Below, one piece after another: positions 1 to 7,471 of a stretch of 38,914 nucleotides of DNA. The position numbers were made by a program, and so were the translations under genes. The stretch lies in contig JAHBWT010000038.1 in the NCBI GenBank assembly GCA_019636815.1, forward strand, positions 1-38,914. The letters are read 5' to 3'. The stretch is from Nitrospira sp. Lineage in GTDB: Bacteria; Nitrospirota; Nitrospiria; Nitrospirales; Nitrospiraceae. Position 1 is the first letter of the stretch; each line of letters starts with the position of its first letter. The notes under the pieces are model-generated. The model saw only the letters and a list, made by a program, of their open reading frames with translations. It was not told the origin of the DNA and did no database searches.

Positions 1-573
1 TCCCCGCACGGTCGCGAAGCCCAGGGAATGGTCTCCCCCGAGTACCACGGGAAACGCGCCGCTGGCATAGACATGCCCTACGCCCTTGCTCACTTGATCG
101 AAGGTCTTCTCGATGTTGCCGGGAATTGTAAATACGTCGCCGACATCGCAGATGGACACGGATTCCCGCAGATCCACGCCGAGCTCGAAGCTGTAGGTGC
201 CGTACAAGGCTGAGATCTTACGGATTCCTTGAGGCCCGAATCTGGTGCCTGATCGATATGTCGTCCCGCCATCGAACGGCGCGCCGAGAATAGCCACATC
301 ATATTGGCCGCACTTGCGGACATCTTCGACATAGGGAGCCTTGATAAACGTGTTGATGCCGGCGAAGTGAGGGAGTTCCCCACGACTGAATGTGGGAATC
401 CCGCGATCTTTAATGGAATCGGCACCAGGCAGACCCAATTCGAGGCCTCGTGCGATTTCTTCTTCATATTTCGTGGTCGGCAGCAGCGCCTCGGCTTCCA
501 CCGCATACTTCGCCTCCGGCCCATATTTGTCATGCAATGGAACCTTGCCTTGGTACGTTTTCTTTTTTGCCAT
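1..573 (-). CDS. gdmH: Ureohydrolase-family protein, probable guanidine hydrolase (agmatinase/SpeB-like), N-terminal 191 codons
   Basis: The gene starts at ATG 573 behind an AAAGGAG Shine-Dalgarno site and runs off the left edge, so only the N-terminal part is visible. The reading starts MAKKKTYQGK and carries about 85 residues before the arginase-type fold begins (YDVAILGAPFDGGTT, then SGTRFGPQGIR). The metal-site segment VVLGGDHSLG lies near the cut; the later Asp and His ligands are outside. Arginase-fold enzymes hydrolyse guanidino groups to urea. The long extension, containing LPGADSIKDRGIPTFSRGEL, is unlike classical agmatinases and fits the Ni-dependent guanidine hydrolases (GdmH) described in cyanobacteria and comammox Nitrospira. 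The decisive context is the guanidine-I riboswitch at the head of the operon and the APC permease 85 bases upstream. Likely products are urea and ammonia in the cytoplasm. The family is certain; the guanidine substrate is a strong inference. Confidence 0.8.
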   Translation of the reverse strand, partial: MAKKKTYQGKVPLHDKYGPEAKYAVEAEALLPTTKYEEEIARGLELGLPGADSIKDRGIPTFSRGELPHFAGINTFIKAPYVEDVRKCGQYDVAILGAPFDGGTTYRSGTRFGPQGIRKISALYGTYSFELGVDLRESVSICDVGDVFTIPGNIEKTFDQVSKGVGHVYASGAFPVVLGGDHSLGFATVRG

Positions 574-658
574 GATGACTCCTTTCTACACAATGAATGG
601 ATTCTGACTTTGTGTGAAACTCTCCTTGCGACACGAGACTTGGCGAACCACCTGTCTT

Positions 659-2137
659 TCATTCTTGAGTTGGGGCGGACTCTCTCGGACACATCGATAC
701 GTCGCTTCTTGTCGCTCTCACGACCAAGAGATACAACGTGGTCATTCCTAAAATACTTCCGAGAACCAGCGGCACGGCCCAGAGTTGCCACCAGGGGGCG
801 TTGGGGGAAGTCGCATAGGGACGTGGCCATGCGATATTGACCAATTCAAAAACCGACCACAGAAATGCCGCTGTATTGATCAGTAATCCCCAAACACCCA
901 GCTTCAGGTGGCCTAACGACGGGTCCCAGCGACCTGTGAGACGGGTGTAGAGTCCGACACCCGTGGTCATGGCAAACATGGCGTACAACCCACCCGTGCC
1001 GAACGCCAGCACTGTGGCGACCGCTTCATCATTGAGGCCGAAAAGCAATCCAAGCGTAGCCAGCAGAACTGTAAACAGTACGGCATTATGCGGAGCGCCG
1101 GCGGCGGTGACCCGACTGAGGATGGTCGGCATACTTCCCTCGCGAGCCATAGAAAACACGATACGGGATGTGTACCGGACCATGGAGGATCCACAAGCCA
1201 GGAACGCGATCAGGACGATTGCCAGAAATGGGGTCTCCGCCCACGCTCCAAAGTTGTCGACGATCACAGGTGTGACAGGATCGGACACAGCGCTCGTCTG
1301 TTGTAAGGTATCGCGGTTAAAGCTGAGTGTGAGGGCAGCAGAGTTGAAGAGCACCACACTGCCCACCATGCAGAGAGAGAAAAAGATCGCACGCGGCACC
1401 ATCCGTTTAGGCTCGTGAGTTTCTTCGGCGATGGTTGAGCAGGCATCGAAGCCGATGAACGCCCAACCGGAAATGGCGAGCGCAGCCAGGAACGCGGCGG
1501 TCTGACTGGGGGCGGTTCCTGTTCCAAGATGCGCGAACAGCTCGGTGAATTCATGCTGCTGGAAAAAGAGGAACAGCAGCAGCGCGACACCGAACGAACC
1601 GACGATTTCCGCGTAGACTCCCAGGGAGATGAGGAACTTAAAGACCGAGGCGTGGACGAGGTTGAGGATGGTACAGATCAGCATGAACACCGCTCCCCAT
1701 ATCACGAGGGAGACTCCCGTCCCGCTTGCTGATCCGAAAAAAATAGCCAGCCAGACACCGCCGGTATAGGCGGTCGTGGTAAGCATCGCGATCGTGGAGC
1801 TGACATAGATGGCTCCCGCGTATGTGCCGGTGGTTGCGCCTCCCAGCTGCCTGGCCCATTTGTACGCGCCTCCCGCGATTGGAATCTGCGAAGACAGCTC
1901 CGCATACACGGTCGCGACCAGTAGCTGCATCACCAGACAGAGCGCCAATGCCGCGAACCAACCGCCACCTGTGACAATCGTCTGGACGCCAATGATGGCA
2001 TAGAGCCCCGCTACGGGAGATACGGTTGCGAAGCCGATGGTCAGGCTGTTCCAGAGACTGAGGTTGCGGCGGAGCGTCTCGGGAGCACCGGGAGCGGTAG
2101 CAGAGAGAGCCGTATCCGGACTTTCGTGACTTATCAT
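659..2137 (-). CDS. APC-superfamily permease, candidate guanidine importer
   Basis: This encodes a 492-residue inner-membrane transporter with about twelve hydrophobic segments, from the first helix (IGFATVSPVAGLYAIIG) to a C-terminal helix ending in a short charged tail. The N-terminal pattern NLSLWNSLTIGFATVSPVAG and the segment ELSSQIPIAGGAYKWARQLG are typical of the amino acid/choline/GABA permease branch of the APC superfamily. ATG 2137 is chosen because an AGAGAGG Shine-Dalgarno site lies just upstream and because it forms an ATGA overlap with a short leader ORF. A longer reading from TTG 2248 has no such support. The operon order is riboswitch, leader ORF, permease, ureohydrolase. By sequence alone it would be called an amino acid permease; the guanidine-I riboswitch makes guanidine uptake the best inference. 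Confidence 0.85.
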   Translation of the reverse strand: MISHESPDTALSATAPGAPETLRRNLSLWNSLTIGFATVSPVAGLYAIIGVQTIVTGGGWFAALALCLVMQLLVATVYAELSSQIPIAGGAYKWARQLGGATTGTYAGAIYVSSTIAMLTTTAYTGGVWLAIFFGSASGTGVSLVIWGAVFMLICTILNLVHASVFKFLISLGVYAEIVGSFGVALLLFLFFQQHEFTELFAHLGTGTAPSQTAAFLAALAISGWAFIGFDACSTIAEETHEPKRMVPRAIFFSLCMVGSVVLFNSAALTLSFNRDTLQQTSAVSDPVTPVIVDNFGAWAETPFLAIVLIAFLACGSSMVRYTSRIVFSMAREGSMPTILSRVTAAGAPHNAVLFTVLLATLGLLFGLNDEAVATVLAFGTGGLYAMFAMTTGVGLYTRLTGRWDPSLGHLKLGVWGLLINTAAFLWSVFELVNIAWPRPYATSPNAPWWQLWAVPLVLGSILGMTTLYLLVVRATRSDVSMCPRESAPTQE

Positions 2138-2214
2138 GACAGACCTCTCTGACTTAGCAGCAGGTCTGATTGATCCGGGAGAGAAAGATTTATGGGATGG
2201 GGATTCAATTGCAT
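2134..2214 (-). CDS. Short leader ORF (26 codons) overlapping the permease start
   Basis: A small ORF beginning MQLNPHPINL has a consensus AGGAGG Shine-Dalgarno (2222-2227) seven bases before its ATG. Its TGA overlaps the permease ATG (ATGA at 2134-2137). It sits between the guanidine riboswitch and the permease. The very good ribosome site and the exact overlap suggest translation coupled to the permease, so it may be a regulatory leader peptide rather than a functional protein. It is not similar to anything I recognise, and it may also be chance. Confidence 0.4.
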   Translation of the reverse strand: MQLNPHPINLSLPDQSDLLLSQRGLS

Positions 2215-2220
2215 AGCGAA

Positions 2221-2237
2221 ACCTCCTGCTGGAAGGT
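2221..2237 (-). promoter_or_regulatory. Hairpin masking the leader-ORF Shine-Dalgarno
   Basis: On the minus strand ACCTTC-CAGCA-GGAGGT can form a six-pair stem (one G-U) that buries the AGGAGG of the leader ORF. It lies about 35 bases downstream of the riboswitch core and could be the expression platform for translational control. A preceding hairpin, CATGTAC-TGAG-GTACATG (2254-2271), is followed by GCCTTTT and is a weak terminator candidate. Which one switches cannot be told from the sequence. Confidence 0.4.
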
Positions 2238-2270
2238 GACACCCCCAAAAGGCCATGTACCTCAGTACAT

Positions 2271-2375
2271 GATCTCCCGGGTTTTTATCCCTCCGTGGAG
2301 CCTCGCTATGCGAGACCGAAAACTCTTGGACCAGACACTCCCTCCCGCAAGGAAGGAAGCCGGAACCCTAGTTTT
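2271..2375 (-). ncRNA. Guanidine-I riboswitch (ykkC class I aptamer)
   Basis: The minus strand carries the class I guanidine riboswitch signature in order: CTAGGGTTCCG (2361-2371), CTGGTCC followed by AAGAG (2328-2334 onward), a variable hairpin CTCGC-ATA-GCGAG, and the 3' core ACGGAGGGATAAAAACCCGG with GAGA (2273-2296). Spacing and total length near 105 bases fit the family. The class binds free guanidinium and normally turns on export, carboxylase or hydrolase genes. Here it precedes a permease and a ureohydrolase. Confidence 0.95.
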
Positions 2376-2397
2376 CCTTTTGGAACTATTTCTTGAG

Positions 2398-2426
2398 ATC
2401 TTATTGACTTGCCATACCAAAGTCAA
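2398..2426 (-). promoter_or_regulatory. Sigma70-type promoter of the guanidine operon
   Basis: Reading on the minus strand, TTGACT (2421-2426) and TAAGAT (2398-2403) are separated by exactly 17 bases, placing the start of transcription about 15-20 bases upstream of the riboswitch. The -35 box and spacer are part of an inverted repeat TTGACTT-N9-AAGTCAA (2404-2426) that could be an operator. Confidence 0.7.
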
Positions 2427-2549
2427 GCCTCTCAACGAACACCGCATTCTCACCGGTGACCCCGCATTCCGTGGCCTTCTCTATTCCCTTCTTTCTTCCT
2501 GCTCATCTATCCCGAAGATGGTGATGCTTCATCCCTGGCCTTGCCTCGA

Positions 2550-2579
2550 TTGACTTTTTTTGTCCCTGGCGAGTAGGGT
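2550..2579 (+). promoter_or_regulatory. Possible promoter of the HPF-like gene
   Basis: TTGACT (2550-2555) and TAGGGT (2574-2579) with an 18-base spacer lie about 40 bases before the HPF-like start codon. The -10 box is poor, so this is tentative. Confidence 0.3.
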
Positions 2580-2616
2580 CGATCCTCAAGAGTTTATCTG
2601 TGAGGGAGGTAGCCGG

Positions 2617-2931
2617 ATGCAGATTCAGGTCAATACGGATAACCATATCCACGGACGTGAAGACGTCGTCACCCTTGCCCAGACCAGCGTCGAGGGAGCC
2701 GTCGGCCGATTTCGGGATCGAATTACACGGGTCGAGGCGCATCTCAGTGATACAAACAGCCACAAAACAAAGGGAGATGATATCCGATGTGTACTCGAAG
2801 CCAGGTTGGCAGGCCTCCAGCCCATCGCGGTGAGCCATCAGGCTCCGACCATCGAGCTGGCCTTGAGCGGAGCTGCGGAGAAGCTTGAGCGGTCAGTTGA
2901 GAACACCCTCGGCCGGCTCAAGGATCGATGA
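2617..2931 (+). CDS. HPF/RaiA-like ribosome-associated protein
   Basis: The protein has 104 residues and starts MQIQVNTDNH at ATG 2617, with GGGAGGT six bases before it. The layout resembles the S30AE (HPF/RaiA) domain: an N-terminal strand, a helix (EDVVTLAQTSVEGAVGRF), a strand with IRCVLEARLAG, and a C-terminal helix (AAEKLERSVENTLGRLKDR). Such proteins bind the 30S subunit and stabilise idle ribosomes or 100S dimers. Like short HPF it lacks a C-terminal dimerisation domain. The central sequence is divergent, so ribosome binding is inferred from family resemblance. It is the first gene on the plus strand, divergent from the guanidine operon. Confidence 0.65.
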   Translation: MQIQVNTDNHIHGREDVVTLAQTSVEGAVGRFRDRITRVEAHLSDTNSHKTKGDDIRCVLEARLAGLQPIAVSHQAPTIELALSGAAEKLERSVENTLGRLKDR

Positions 2932-2964
2932 TCTCGCCAACCTCGATCACCAGGAGGTCCATCG

Positions 2965-3438
2965 ATGCGTAAACGACTCCTCGATCCAACTCAGAAACAC
3001 GCGGCATCCGATGACCCCAACTGGTTGAATCTGGACAACCTGGCAGACGTCGAAGTCACCTCGGAAGACCCTGCCCATCCGATTGAAGCCGCACTGCTAC
3101 CCAACCAAGCGTCGGGATGGCGAGCGGGAGGGCGAGGCGAGCAAGCGATCCGACTGTTCTTTCGGTCTCCACAACGAGTTCGCCGAATCCGGCTAAACTT
3201 CGTGGAGGCTGAAACCGAGCGGACGCAAGAATATGTGCTGCGGTGGTCTCACGACGGAGGAAAAACCTTCCACGATATCGTGCGTCAACAGTGGAACTTC
3301 AGTCCCCAAGGGTCGACCTCGGAAACGGAAGATCACCATGTCGACCTTCCTCATGCCACAGCCCTTGAGCTCCGCATCATTCCCGACATCGGCAGGAACA
3401 GAGTTCCGGCATCTCTTGACCAGATGCAAGTAGCATAA
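2965..3438 (+). CDS. Hypothetical protein with discoidin-like beta-sandwich character
   Basis: The protein has 157 residues from ATG 2965, with a consensus AGGAGG ten bases upstream. It follows the HPF-like gene by 33 bases and is probably co-transcribed. There is no signal peptide or membrane segment. The segments VRRIRLNFVEAETERTQEY, VLRWSHDGGKTFHDIVRQQW and ALELRIIPDI alternate hydrophobic residues in the manner of F5/8-type (discoidin) domains, in which a 'substitution of a reference state by observed strain' pattern R-x-R-L-x-F is common. I do not recognise a precise family and assign no function. Confidence 0.7.
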   Translation: MRKRLLDPTQKHAASDDPNWLNLDNLADVEVTSEDPAHPIEAALLPNQASGWRAGGRGEQAIRLFFRSPQRVRRIRLNFVEAETERTQEYVLRWSHDGGKTFHDIVRQQWNFSPQGSTSETEDHHVDLPHATALELRIIPDIGRNRVPASLDQMQVA

Positions 3439-3977
3439 TTTTTCCACAGAATGGCCTGAATAAATTGCGGTAGGATGCCTCTGTGCCTGCGTTGCCGTTC
3501 CGTAGTGGTGACGCCTGGCCCTCCGGCTCCCTCACCGGCTTTTGACTATCACTTCTTGATCCTCATCGTCCCTCCTCTGTCATTACAGGATCACGTCTCG
3601 CAGTTTAGCTTGATACTCGCCCTCGACTCGCCAGCCCTTTGAGTTCCCTGTCGGTCGCCCCGCTGAGTCCGACGGGCTAAATAATAATCTCGTCAGCGCC
3701 AGCCGGTTACGGTACCTACCGTCCAGATGTAAAAGAAAGGAACGGTTTGTCGACGAAACCCTTGCAGCAGCTCGCTGCGATCTCTTACGTGCCTCCTCCT
3801 CGTGACTCCTTGTAAGGGGAATCAAGCCAAGCGCACTGGGCTAGCCTGCAGGGAAGAATGTTAAAACTGTGTAACAAGGTATCAATACGGGCATTCGCCC
3901 ATTGACCACACGTGATAAGCGATTCAGAATAGACGAATTGAGAAGGGAGGGCAGCAGGAGGCCTTTTTATTTGTACG
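3439..3977. other. Intergenic region without a convincing gene
   Basis: This stretch of about 540 bases separates two plus-strand genes. It contains a hairpin repeat also found near 10.26 kb (listed separately) and an imperfect GC-rich inverted repeat around 3509-3545 followed by GGCTTTT, which might terminate the preceding operon. A minus-strand ORF of 80 codons at 3583-3825 is rich in Arg and Ser, crosses the repeat and has no Shine-Dalgarno site, so it is not called. Confidence 0.5.
3640..3676. repeat. Interspersed hairpin repeat, copy 1
   Basis: CCTGTCGG and CCGACGGG form a stem around a loop containing TCGCCCCGCTGAGT. The block from TGAGTTCC to CCGACGGG matches a second copy at 10251-10290 with few changes; the changes at the stem ends are partly compensatory, which suggests the fold matters. 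It looks like a REP-type intergenic palindrome. Confidence 0.55.
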
Positions 3978-4991
3978 ATGAGAATCGCCGTTGCAACCGA
4001 TGCGTGGCATCCTCAGGTCAACGGAGTGGTCCGCACTCTAGGACAAACCGCCAAGTACTTGAAGGAGCTTGGTCATGATGTACAGTTCATCACCCCGCAG
4101 AGTTTTACGACGTATCCTTGTCCGACCTACCCATCAATAAGGCTTGCGGTGTTTCCAACGCGCGGCGTTCGTCATATGCTGCGTGAATTTCGCCCTCAGG
4201 CCATTCATATCGCCACCGAAGGGCCCATCGGCCATGCCGCGAGAGCGTTGAGTCGTCGCCTCTCTCTCCCCTTCACGACGTCGTACCATACGCAGTTCCC
4301 TGAGTACGTTCGCGCGAGGGTTCCATTGCCGATTGATTGGTCCTACGCCTACTTGCGCCGTTATCATAACGGGGCTGTTCGCACGATGGTCGCAACACCC
4401 TCGATGCGGGAGCGATTGGAAACGCGTGGGTTTAAAAATCTGGTCATTTGGGCACGGGGGGTGGACTCGGGCCAGTTTCGCCCCGGCCTAAAGTCCTTTT
4501 TATCCGATCCCAGGCCGATTTCCATGTACATGGGACGGGTGGCAGTTGAGAAAAATCTTGAAGCGTTCTTGGATCTCGATTTGCCTGGCTCCAAGTATGT
4601 TGTGGGGGATGGTCCCGACCTCGAACAATTTCGCTCGCGCTATCCCCGCGTCAAGTTTGTGGGACAGAAGGAAGGACAGGAGCTGACGTCCTACCTTGCT
4701 GCCTCAGACGTGTTTGTGTTTCCCAGCTTGACTGATACGTTTGGCCTTGTATTGCTCGAAGCGATGGCCTGTGGCGTGCCGGTGGCGGCTTTCCCAGTCA
4801 CCGGCCCGATCGATGTGGTCCAACAGGGGAAGACCGGGGTCCTTCATCAAGATCTTCGTCAAGCCGTACTTGAGGCATTGAAGCTTGACCCAGCGGATTG
4901 CGTCGCCTATGCGAAACAGCATTCCTGGCGAAGCTGGACGGAACGCTTCGTGTCGTTCTTGGAGCCGTTCGACGACCGTCGGTGGAGATAA
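3978..4991 (+). CDS. GT4-family glycosyltransferase
   Basis: This 337-residue enzyme is a GT-B fold, retaining glycosyltransferase of group 1. The N-terminal domain begins MRIAVATDAWHPQVNGVVRT, with the glycine loop for acceptor/donor binding. The linker before the C-terminal domain holds MGRVAVEKNLEAF (185-197), whose Arg and Lys contact the donor phosphates. The donor motif PSLTDTFGLVLLEA (249-262) has Thr where many GT4 enzymes have the first Glu, a pattern shared with the SqdX/MgtA and mannosyltransferase branch. This suggests a cytoplasmic enzyme adding a hexose to a membrane lipid. The start at ATG 3978 is the best available, although the nearest AGGAGG (3957-3962) is 15 bases away, which is wide. 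It converges on the lipid-related fusion gene. Confidence 0.85.
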   Translation: MRIAVATDAWHPQVNGVVRTLGQTAKYLKELGHDVQFITPQSFTTYPCPTYPSIRLAVFPTRGVRHMLREFRPQAIHIATEGPIGHAARALSRRLSLPFTTSYHTQFPEYVRARVPLPIDWSYAYLRRYHNGAVRTMVATPSMRERLETRGFKNLVIWARGVDSGQFRPGLKSFLSDPRPISMYMGRVAVEKNLEAFLDLDLPGSKYVVGDGPDLEQFRSRYPRVKFVGQKEGQELTSYLAASDVFVFPSLTDTFGLVLLEAMACGVPVAAFPVTGPIDVVQQGKTGVLHQDLRQAVLEALKLDPADCVAYAKQHSWRSWTERFVSFLEPFDDRRWR

Positions 4992-5120
4992 TAGACCTCG
5001 GCCAGACCGAACAAGGAGCATTCCGATTGTCAGCATCATGATGGCTTTTCAAGCTCTTTCGAGCAAAGTTCGTTTCGATGGAACGATATTCAAGATGATG
5101 TTCGAACGCGTGGAACGTTC

Positions 5121-7433
5121 TCAGTGCTTTTGGCTCATTTCATTCAGGGCATAGGGGGGTAGAAACGCCCGCCATTCTCTTGAAGAGCGCGGCAGATATG
5201 CCTTGATATCTGTGAAGGGATCGGTGAGGAGCTTCACGAACCAGATCATGGATGTCCGGAAATCGTGCAGCCAGGCTAAATAGGCCACGCGGCCCAGCAC
5301 CACGACGAGGGTCAAGCCCCACCACTGTTGGGCGATCACCGGCCACTGCTCAAGGAGCGAGGAGAAGGTCCAGCTGTCGGCCGCCATCATATTCGCCAAG
5401 AGGATCAGGCAGTAGGCGGACACGATCATCGTCTTGTTCGGTGTATTGAACCCAAGCAAAAGCGCTTCTTTATCATGGCAAGGTGGTTCAATCACTGCAT
5501 GTCCGAGCTGCCGAACAAAGAGAGCCGCCAAACTGGCGGTGACTGCCGTCGTCAGATCGGTAAAGATCAGGACGTAACAATAGATGAAGACGCTCGAGCT
5601 TAGGAGGTGGAACAGCTGATTCAGCGGGTGGCTGTGCGATGCAATATGATCATCGTGCTTCCGACGCATGATCTCGGTGTAAAAGGTCTTGAGTGGGCTG
5701 GGTGCCTGTATGACGCTCCCGATCAGTTCCTGGGTGAGTCGTGATTTCATGGCCTTCCTCCGTTCTGGTTGGTCGAGTCCGTCCAGCCACCAGCCATCCT
5801 GTTTCATGCGGGACGCGGCGGCAATCAACTTCGTGTGCAACTCGTCGTAATGTTCAGGCTTGAAAGCCATGTTGCTCAAGCATCGGCCCGTGCCGACCCA
5901 ACTCAGCGTCACGTCCTCCGCGCGCAGATAGTACTGGAGGAGCCAGTTGTATCGACCCGGCTGCTGGAACAGGATCGTCCAGACCGTCGTGAGATTGACG
6001 ATGCGGAGCGGGAGTGCCTGCTCTGCAAATTCGCGGTTGATTGTGGCGGCCCACTCGGTACAGTGTTGGCCGGCCTCATTGTAGAGTTGCGCGGCCTGGG
6101 GCGTGGTCACCCAGCGGAGAAATTCATTCATCGCGCCCATGACATGCGGATGCCCAGAAAAGGTGCCGACCACATAGGCCAGTCGCATAGGGTGAGCCGA
6201 GTCAAACCGGCGCATCAACTCTTTCTTGCCGCAGCACACGCCGATCGGCATGCCGCCACCGACGGTTTTGCCGTAGATCACCACGTCAGCTTGGACGTCG
6301 AAGTATTCTTGCGCACCGCCCGGCGCCAGGCGAAAACCTGAATACACCTCGTCAAAAATCAGCGGAATGTCGCAAGCCGTGCAAACCTCGCGGAGTTGTC
6401 TGAGCCACTGGGCATAGGGTGCATGGGCTCCTTTGGTCTTTCGGATGTCACTCGTCAAAAGGATCGCGTCGCTCGGTGGCGGTGAGTTGGGATGGAACGA
6501 TTGGATCGGGTTGACGATGACACCCGCGATATCTCTTTTCATTCTGCGAATGGCGTCGAGCGAGGCAGGATTGAGATCTTTCAACGTGATGCAGTCGTTG
6601 ATTTCCCGTTCGCTGCCGAGTCCAGGCTGCACTCCGTCCCACCAGCCGTGATACGCACCGGCAAAACACACGATGAACTTGCGACGAGTGTTGAATCGCG
6701 CCAACCGTATCGCCGCCATCACGGCTTCCGTGCCGCTCATGTGAAACGAAACTTCGTCCAGTTTCGAGATAGCCTTCAGCCTCGTGATATTGTCGGCGAC
6801 GATCGGGTGCAGAGGCCCCAACACAGGTCCCAGATCCTTCACACGCTCCCAGCCTTTCTCCATCCATTCCTTATAGCGATCGTACCCGGCGACATTGACT
6901 CCGTAGGAGCCGGTAAGGTCAAGCGACCAATGGCCGTCGATGTCGCGTAGCTTCGGCCCTTCGGATGCGGTTACCACAGAACACAGGTTGAACTTCTCCT
7001 GCATCAGGCGAGCGAACGGGAAGGGAACCCGGCCGGCATCCGTAAACCGCAGATCAGATAGACTGTTACGGATTTCGTTGCTCCAAATGACAGACTTCGG
7101 ATAACGTTTCTGAAAATAGTCGGCCAGGCGATCGAGCGCGCGCTGACGTCTTGCGGCCGTATCATCATCGGCGCCGTCGGCTTTAAAAAAGGTTTCTTCC
7201 GTGTAGGAGTTGGTCTTCACCCAACCGGAGAGGAAGCGGGAGAATATCGGCGTGAATGATCTGGCCCGGAGGATCTGCAGCTCGCGTGCTAGCTTCTTAT
7301 AGAGGAAGATGACGGAGATGGCGATCAGACAGAGTCCCACGATGATTCCGCTGTCGGCCCATAGAAGTCGACACTCTTCCGCCGCGCTCAAGCCCGCACA
7401 TGTCACCCATCTCAGTATGGCGTCGCTCAACAT
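5121..7433 (-). CDS. Membrane-anchored class III PLP aminotransferase fused to an Mpo1/DUF962-like membrane domain
   Basis: The protein has 770 residues; ATG 7433 is supported by AAGGAGG eight bases upstream. Residues 28-46 form one membrane helix. Residues about 130-555 are a fold-type I, class III aminotransferase like glutamate-1-semialdehyde aminomutase: SGTEA (233-237), AYHGWWDG (260-267), IFDEVYSGFR (359-368, Asp361 for the pyridine nitrogen) and the PLP Lys389 in VIYGKTVGGGMPIG. Family members usually stop near 430-450 residues. Here a C-terminal part (about 595-740) continues with HPLNQLFHL, RQLGHAVIEPP and several hydrophobic helices; the His spacing resembles Mpo1/DUF962 proteins, iron-dependent dioxygenases acting on 2-hydroxy fatty acids. 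The gene follows the metallophosphoesterase by 38 bases. A role in amino- or sphingo-like lipid metabolism is inference; the aminotransferase core is certain, the DUF962 likeness moderate. Confidence 0.85.
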   Translation of the reverse strand: MLSDAILRWVTCAGLSAAEECRLLWADSGIIVGLCLIAISVIFLYKKLARELQILRARSFTPIFSRFLSGWVKTNSYTEETFFKADGADDDTAARRQRALDRLADYFQKRYPKSVIWSNEIRNSLSDLRFTDAGRVPFPFARLMQEKFNLCSVVTASEGPKLRDIDGHWSLDLTGSYGVNVAGYDRYKEWMEKGWERVKDLGPVLGPLHPIVADNITRLKAISKLDEVSFHMSGTEAVMAAIRLARFNTRRKFIVCFAGAYHGWWDGVQPGLGSEREINDCITLKDLNPASLDAIRRMKRDIAGVIVNPIQSFHPNSPPPSDAILLTSDIRKTKGAHAPYAQWLRQLREVCTACDIPLIFDEVYSGFRLAPGGAQEYFDVQADVVIYGKTVGGGMPIGVCCGKKELMRRFDSAHPMRLAYVVGTFSGHPHVMGAMNEFLRWVTTPQAAQLYNEAGQHCTEWAATINREFAEQALPLRIVNLTTVWTILFQQPGRYNWLLQYYLRAEDVTLSWVGTGRCLSNMAFKPEHYDELHTKLIAAASRMKQDGWWLDGLDQPERRKAMKSRLTQELIGSVIQAPSPLKTFYTEIMRRKHDDHIASHSHPLNQLFHLLSSSVFIYCYVLIFTDLTTAVTASLAALFVRQLGHAVIEPPCHDKEALLLGFNTPNKTMIVSAYCLILLANMMAADSWTFSSLLEQWPVIAQQWWGLTLVVVLGRVAYLAWLHDFRTSMIWFVKLLTDPFTDIKAYLPRSSREWRAFLPPYALNEMSQKH

Positions 7434-7471
7434 CCTCTCACCCTCCTTCCAGGGACCCATCCGGTCTGTCG

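Noticed and set aside
90-840. Long ORFs on both strands over the ureohydrolase start (minus 90-830, plus 304-840)
   Set aside because: They overlap the ureohydrolase and the permease end in other frames, are rich in Arg/Ser/Pro and match no family; the ureohydrolase frame has clear motifs.
2137-2248. Longer permease start at TTG 2248
   Set aside because: The extra 37 residues run through the leader ORF region in another frame, lack a ribosome site and do not resemble APC N-termini.
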